Below the pieces are notes generated by a model, which made no database searches, had not been told where the DNA came from, and saw only the letters and a list, made by a program, of their open reading frames with translations. Source: Chara braunii (lineage: Eukaryota; Streptophyta; Charophyceae; Charales; Characeae). Taken from it: a stretch of 46,965 nt of DNA. The stretch lies in NCBI GenBank assembly GCA_003427395.1, contig BFEA01000094.1:2735971-2782935 (forward strand). The letters run 5' to 3'. Made by a program: the position numbers and the translations under genes. Positions 42,590 to 46,965 of the stretch are shown piece by piece (position 1 is the first letter of the stretch; each line of letters starts with the position of its first letter).

Positions 42590-43017
42590 ACAAACACATT
42601 CCATCGATAGGATGAGCAAACCCAGAATGAATATTTTGCTGTAACGTGGAAATATACATTGCCATTTTCTCGATTTGTTCGTTCTATTGATTCTAGTAGC
42701 GTGCGGCGAGGCGTGGTTGGAGACTTATAGTCTCTCTCTTCCATTTCCTCCCTCTCTTTCTCTCCCCTTTCTCTTTGATCTCCTTCTCCCTCTTATCTTC
42801 GATCTCTCTTTCTTCTCTTCCCTTCTCTTCGATCTTCTCCTTCTCCTCTCTTCCTCTCTTCTCTCTCTTACACACACGCCCATGCCACTTCTTATTGTAC
42901 GGGTGCCAATCAGACAAGAACCGACCTCCCGCACAAGGTTTGCAGTAGCGTAGAGGGCTTAGATACCAACGATCTGACAGTCAACAGTGCAACGCAGCCC
43001 CAACTTACATCACCATC

Positions 43018-43355
43018 GTCCCCGGTGTGAAGAGGCCAGGCGCTATACTTAGGAAGGTGGCGCCAGGTCAGACATACACAGACGAAGAGGATGGGTACAG
43101 ACGAAAGGAGGGGATCAGACGAAGAAGAGGAGAGAATGGGAATGTCGTCAACACCAAGTCTTCGGCACAGGCCAAAACAGTCCCTCGTCAAAATGTCTGG
43201 ATCCCAATGTCGAGTCTGAATCCAATGTCATCAAGTCTCAGGTCATATCTCCCTCTCATAGTCCATAGATACTGAGAAGTAGGCAGCGAGAGGGGAAGAA
43301 GAGATGGTGGACTTAGAAAAAGGAAGAAGAAGAACTCTCTCTCTATCCCTCGCGC
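43018..43355 (+). repeat. 340-bp local duplication, copy 2
   Basis: Second copy of 41470-41810, 1.55 kb downstream in the same orientation. The hairpin arms (CCAGGCGC 43036-43043, GCGCCAGG 43060-43067) have one mismatch. Confidence 0.88.
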
Positions 43356-43464
43356 TTCTCTTCTTTTCATCCCCATCGATTCTCTCGCTCACTTTCTCAC
43401 ACACACACACACTCAAGGAGTGTGGTAGTGTATATTTCCATGTAGTAGTGATAGATTCATTTGG

Positions 43465-43474
<10 letters not shown>

Positions 43475-43499
<25 letters not shown>
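43475..43499. repeat. (TA)n microsatellite
   Basis: About 12 TA units. Confidence 0.95.
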
Positions 43500-43668
43500 T
43501 TATTGCGCTATCTACGGGGCAGTGTTAGGCTAGTCTTGGGGTAGGAGACTTTCTTGTTCTCTCTCTCACTCCCCGGTCGTCGTCGTGCCGTCGTCGTCGT
43601 CCGCTCTTTGTTTGTCGTGCTCGTCGCACGGTCAGGTAAGCGTTTCCTCCTCCCCCTTCTTTTTCCTT

Positions 43669-43735
43669 TCTACTCCTACTTCTTCTTCTTCTTCCTCCTC
43701 CCTTCTTCTTCTTCTTCTCCTTTTCCCCTCTCCGT
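43669..43735. repeat. (TTC)n/(GAA)n-like tract abutting the rRNA fragment
   Basis: Pyrimidine-rich on the plus strand. On the minus strand it continues the 18S fragment where the normal rRNA has its purine-rich GAGGAAGGAGAAG segment, so the simple repeat may have grown from the rRNA sequence itself. Confidence 0.7.
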
Positions 43736-43802
43736 GATAAGGTTTCGATGAACTTTTCGAAGCACCCTTGGCGACAAAACCGCCGAGATCACCGCAGTCC
43801 AG

Positions 43803-43866
<64 letters not shown>

Positions 43867-43950
43867 ATCAGCGCGAGCTGATGACTCGCGCTTAGTAGGC
43901 ATTCCTCGTTCAAGATCGATAATTACAACAATCTCTCCCGTCGCGTTGAA
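43735..43950 (-). rRNA. 18S rRNA 3' fragment (pseudogene)
   Basis: On the minus strand, universally conserved small-subunit rRNA sequence: TTGAACGAGGAATGCC, AGTCATCAGCTCGCGCTGAT, TACGTCCCTGCCCTTTGTAC, ACACCGCCCGTCGC, CTACCGATTGAATGG, GGTGAAGTGT, ending AACCTTATCA. This is the decoding-site helix 44 region near the 3' end. About 215 of some 1800 bases are present, with neither the 3' terminus nor ITS1 recognisable. It is therefore a fragment inserted in repeat DNA, not a working rDNA unit. The peptide frames over it are shadows. Confidence 0.95.
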
Positions 43951-44364
43951 TCCCCTTCCTTTCTCTTTCTTCTCCTACTCTCTCCTCCTCCACCTTCCCC
44001 TTCTTCTACTTGTCGTCTCGCTTGTCTGACTGCACGCGCTTCTTCCTCGTGCTACCCCTCCGCGTGATTCTCGCTCTTCTCCTACTCTCCCGAAGTGTCC
44101 AGGTCGCGCCCCTGGTTTCCAAGCTCTGTGAGCATCTGGCGTTCGATGTCCAGGCCGCCCATCACTCACTATCTCGGCCAGTTCGTTGGCTGTGTTACCA
44201 AATTGTATTCGCCCTATTTTCCGCGGTAGATTCGTAAAAACGAATCCACCGAGAAGATCACGGGACGAAATTCGAAAGAAAGAAAATTAATAAACGGAAA
44301 ACGAAATCTAACTAATAAACACAAAAGGAAATAAAAGAAAACAAAAGAATCTAACCACTAACCA

Positions 44365-44475
44365 CCTTGCCTTGCCAAGTGGCATGCTCTGTTTTTCAAA
44401 CGGGGCTAACTGTAATCCACTGAATCTACCTAACTCGGATCTACAGGTCACGGGTTCGAACCCCGGCCAACTCAA
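44365..44475 (+). other. tRNA-like sequence with perfect B-box
   Basis: GGGTTCGAACCCC (44452-44464) matches the B-box and T-loop consensus. A weaker A-box, TTGCCAAGTGGC (44373-44384), lies about 80 bases upstream, with a possible anticodon-type stem GCTCTG / CGGGGC. The spacing is long for a tRNA, so a SINE head or an intron-bearing pseudogene is more likely. Confidence 0.4.
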
Positions 44476-44526
44476 CCGATTGAAGACTAAAATAAAGCTC
44501 CTCGTAAAAGGCAGCTAGCTTTGGTG

Positions 44527-44600
44527 GTTGGGTAGATTCAATCCTCGCATCTGTTGCATGATAGTTTTGCACCAATACCTACTGAGCTAACTCCCACTTC
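44527..44600 (-). other. tRNA-like sequence, CAT anticodon context
   Basis: The minus strand has an exact A-box TAGCTCAGTAGG (44578-44589) and a B-box-like GGATTGAATC (44535-44544), 74 bases overall, close to tRNA length. A CAT lies where the anticodon would be. The D-stem and T-stem are poorly paired, so I call it a tRNA-derived remnant rather than a tRNA-Met gene. Confidence 0.4.
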
Positions 44601-45179
44601 GAAAAGTAAAAGAGCAGCTCTAGTATCTATAGAGCTCCGGCTCAGCCCTACTAGCGGCATGAGCCTATTTCGAAGTTCGTGCATGTGTATGCGTGCCGGT
44701 CCGCACTCCTGTCGGTTTGACTATGTGTTTGTGTGGCCTGCAAGAATACTTGGCTGCTTGGGAGGCCCGCAGACCGGTACTTACTTGTAACCGTGACATC
44801 GAGGGTCGTGGTTGGGAAAACACTCAAGTGGCGGGAAAAGAAGCCTGCGGCACCTTAGAGTAGAGTAAAACACTCGAGTAGCAGGTAGGTCGGTACCTCA
44901 CTAAGTAGAGGTAGATGCATCGGGTACTTGACTCGGAGGCCGAGTACGGAAAGACGAAAAATTTCTAAACCCCTAGTATCGGTAGACAGACAGGTACCAG
45001 ACCAAATCTTAGTTCGTGTCGTAGATCTCCCTGACACAATATTAACCGAACTGACCCTTCGACCTCTTTTCTCGAGGGGTATCACTACTGAACCTAATCA
45101 TCACGGCGCGCGTTATAGTAACACGCGCACACACTTAACGAAATTTTCTCACCGATTTCTGCCCCGACCTCAGTGGCCG

Positions 45180-45990
45180 AGGACATCTTGTAATCTGCTC
45201 CTGACCATGGGCTTTGGGGAAAGATATTTACCCCTACTAGCGCATGATCTAGATCCTCTGACATAAGTATTAAATCTATTCTAGATCTAGATTTATTGGT
45301 CGTGCTTGTATTTCTGATACACGTGAATAATCTTTCCTGTGGGAAAAACCTACGGTAAGTGTCATATACATTTTCAGTATCACACAATTGTTGGATAATT
45401 ATTTCATCGTCTTCTATATAGGCAGGGCATGGTGAAGAAATTTTTCATTTGTCCATCCATCTATCTGGTGCCGCATTAAAGTCCCCTGCCATTATAATTG
45501 GGATACCATTCGGTATATGACCCCGAATATCATTAAAGAATTGTTTGCGTTCTTGTACCTCATTCGGACCATAGACATTGAATATACACACTATCTCTAT
45601 TTCCAGCATTACTAGTGCTGAAATCCACCTTCCGTTCTCCTGATCTGCTTCCCAGTGAATCACCTCTGCCCTAGAGTCTGGAGGAACCCATATAGCAACC
45701 CCTGTTGACCCATTACGTGTTGCGTGGGATTGAAACCTTTGGTGAGGCCATATGAGGTTGTGTGCTCGATTGTGAGCTGGGGAATCCGTAAGATGAGTGT
45801 CTTGTATGCATATCAGATCCGGCCATGATCTTCCTCCTACACCTTGTAGTTGTTCTATGATCGCTCTTTTTTTGAGTGCATCAGCTGTGGCCAAACCATT
45901 AACATTAAGTGTCCTTAAATCTAGATCTGCTGTTCACGTTGCCCTCAGCCAGGATGAATTTTTTCCATACAAAGCTTGTATTGCCTCCAT
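45180..45990 (-). pseudogene. LINE4 ORF2 endonuclease domain (APE-like)
   Basis: ATG at 45990, then MEAIQALYGKNSSW and an in-frame TGA (45934-45936), then DLRTLNVNGL, the start of an exonuclease-endonuclease-phosphatase fold, which nicks target DNA. Further motifs: PDLICIQDTHL (Asp where the family usually has catalytic Glu), IFNVYGPNE, IIMAGDFNAAPDRW, a second TGA (45445-45447), then TYRRFFPQE and SRIDLILMSEDLDHAL, all in one frame. The closing S-D-H motif is not found: the frame reads SGADYK and loses homology near 45180. Both stops occur where CGA (Arg) would fit. Confidence 0.88.
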
Positions 45991-46020
45991 CCTTAGTCAA
46001 ATCGAGGGTAACTATATAAT

Positions 46021-46965
46021 CTATAGCCTCACCCATCCTCCTCCATCTAGGGAAGTCGAGGAGGTGAGTATTCCGTTACGAAGAATAGAGCATAGGAAAG
46101 ATGACACCTCCGCGACCGACCACACTACATTAGCCTTAATCTTTAGCTGTTGCAGAGCTAGTAGAGTTGCATGGGAAAACCATCTAAGACCAACTTCCTT
46201 ATTATCCTCGAATTTCACAAATGTATCCCGCTTTGCCATCTTAGCCTGATCCCCCATTAATGTGAGTGTAGCTTGAGGTCCTGGGTCGTAATGCTTTGAC
46301 AGAAAATCATGTAGGTCCCTTTTAAACATCCTGTCTCCCGGGCTTTGGTAATCTACGAGTGTGGACCATCCTCTCAATGTCACTCCCCCATACCGATCCT
46401 GACCTATTGGGGAAAGACCAACTTCCCACTTCCCGCCTTTCTTTCGTACTGGTATTACCAAGTTGCCTCTAAGAGAGGTGAAGCTACCACGTAGCCTTTC
46501 TCTAATGCATGACGCATTCTCATTCTCTTACCTGGCTCCACTCCTTCTTTCATGCTAATCTTGGTTGTTCATTTTGAGTGAGAGTCTAAATTCTCAACCA
46601 CATTTTTTCCTTTTGTCACCTCTTCTGCTTCTATTTTTTCTTCCTTCGTTTTTTTCTGAAGAAGAATCACATTGGTTTTCTTTACCCATTTCTTCTACCG
46701 TTAAACCCTCCTCTCCTTCCTCGGTTATAATTGAATATTTGCTACTTGCTGATCCTTCACTCACCAAGTTTTCCTCATGTCTTGAATCATCTTTCTCTTG
46801 AATATCTTCTCTCTTTGCGGTTGATTCTGGTGGCTGAAACATTCCTGCCACAATAGTTAAAATTCTCTGGCTTATTCCTGACCAGCTAGCTCCTTCTGGT
46901 AGACCTTGCTCCAAAACCTTGTTGAGACTGGGACTGCCACTTAATAGATTATAAAGTTGAATGTA
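46021..46965 (-). pseudogene. LINE4 ORF1, frameshifted
   Basis: Open from the window edge to a stop at 46594 (LSGSPSLNKVLEQGLPEGAS near the edge, then an acidic stretch and a basic KNRSRRGDKRKK end). After a break the reading moves to KEGVEPGKRMRMRHALEKGY near 46545-46480, then to the 46461-46021 frame (KKGGKWEVGLSPIGQDRYGG, LVDYQSPGDRMFKRDL, LALQQLKIKANVVWSV). This is the position of the RNA-binding ORF1 protein of plant L1-type LINEs. No zinc knuckle or RRM is evident. At least two frameshifts are present. Confidence 0.6.

Larger units (their letters stand above)
43951..45179. other. No protein gene recognised; tRNA-like patches
   Basis: Pyrimidine-rich DNA to about 44020, then mixed sequence. 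An inverted TTCGTAAAAACGAA lies at 44231. Apart from the two tRNA-like patches listed separately, I see nothing supported. Confidence 0.45.
45180..46965 (-). mobile_element. LINE4: 5' portion of a non-LTR retrotransposon
   Basis: The minus strand reads ORF1, a 30-base spacer, then the ORF2 endonuclease, and stops at about 45180 without any RT. It runs off the window at 46965, so its 5' end is not seen. It complements LINE1 and LINE2, which lack exactly these parts. Whether it is the same family cannot be proved here because the copies do not overlap. Confidence 0.8.

Noticed and set aside
43632-43913. 93-codon minus-strand frame
   Set aside because: It is a shadow of the 18S rRNA fragment.
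44527-44600. Functional tRNA-Met gene
   Set aside because: The D and T stems do not pair well and the B-box is off consensus.

Overview
This is a nuclear, repeat-dominated stretch of a large eukaryotic genome. I found no intact host gene I could name. The content is LINE (non-LTR) retrotransposon debris, candidate tRNA-promoter SINEs, decayed protein-coding remnants, a satellite array with an assembly gap, many (AAT)n microsatellites, and a fragment of 18S rRNA. The rRNA fragment and the plant-L1-like reverse transcriptase fit a green plant or streptophyte alga. A charophyte such as Chara is my best guess, held at low confidence.

Layout. 1-4.2 kb: low-information DNA with one 85-bp repeat pair. 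4.25-8.45 kb: coding-like but heavily broken minus-strand frames, probably an old retroelement gag region, holding a perfect 36-bp inverted repeat. 8.5-9.25 kb: a tandem family with internal inverted arms. 10.2-11.5 kb: two minus-strand open regions in one frame that look like real protein but which I cannot name. 14.8-15.45 kb: another broken minus-strand frame. 16.5-19.5 kb: SINE-like repeats with RNA polymerase III boxes.

19.7-31.0 kb is a LINE graveyard. LINE1 (minus, 20957-24712) and LINE2 (minus, 27971-31042) run from the reverse transcriptase (RT) to a poly(A) tail. LINE3 (plus, 24728-26005) keeps only the C-terminal half of ORF2 and its 3' end. Four further pieces are bare 3' ends. 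All seven 3' ends share a conserved double-hairpin tail. A fourth piece, LINE4 (minus, 45180-46965), has ORF1 and the endonuclease but no RT. The two halves of the element are therefore present only in separate copies.

31.0-34.1 kb: a SINE-like copy, then a satellite of about 163 bp interrupted by Ns. 34.1-40.4 kb: a mosaic array in which a few 150-300-bp modules recur in varying order, with (AAT)n tracts at a fixed module boundary. 40.5-43.5 kb: two more local duplications and simple repeats. 43.7-43.95 kb: the 3' end of 18S rRNA on the minus strand. 44.4-44.6 kb: tRNA-like sequences.

Nothing here forms an operon or pathway. The functional links are among mobile elements: ORF1, endonuclease, RT and the 3' hairpin tail are the parts of one retrotransposition system seen in pieces. 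All coding calls are by eye; no database search was possible.
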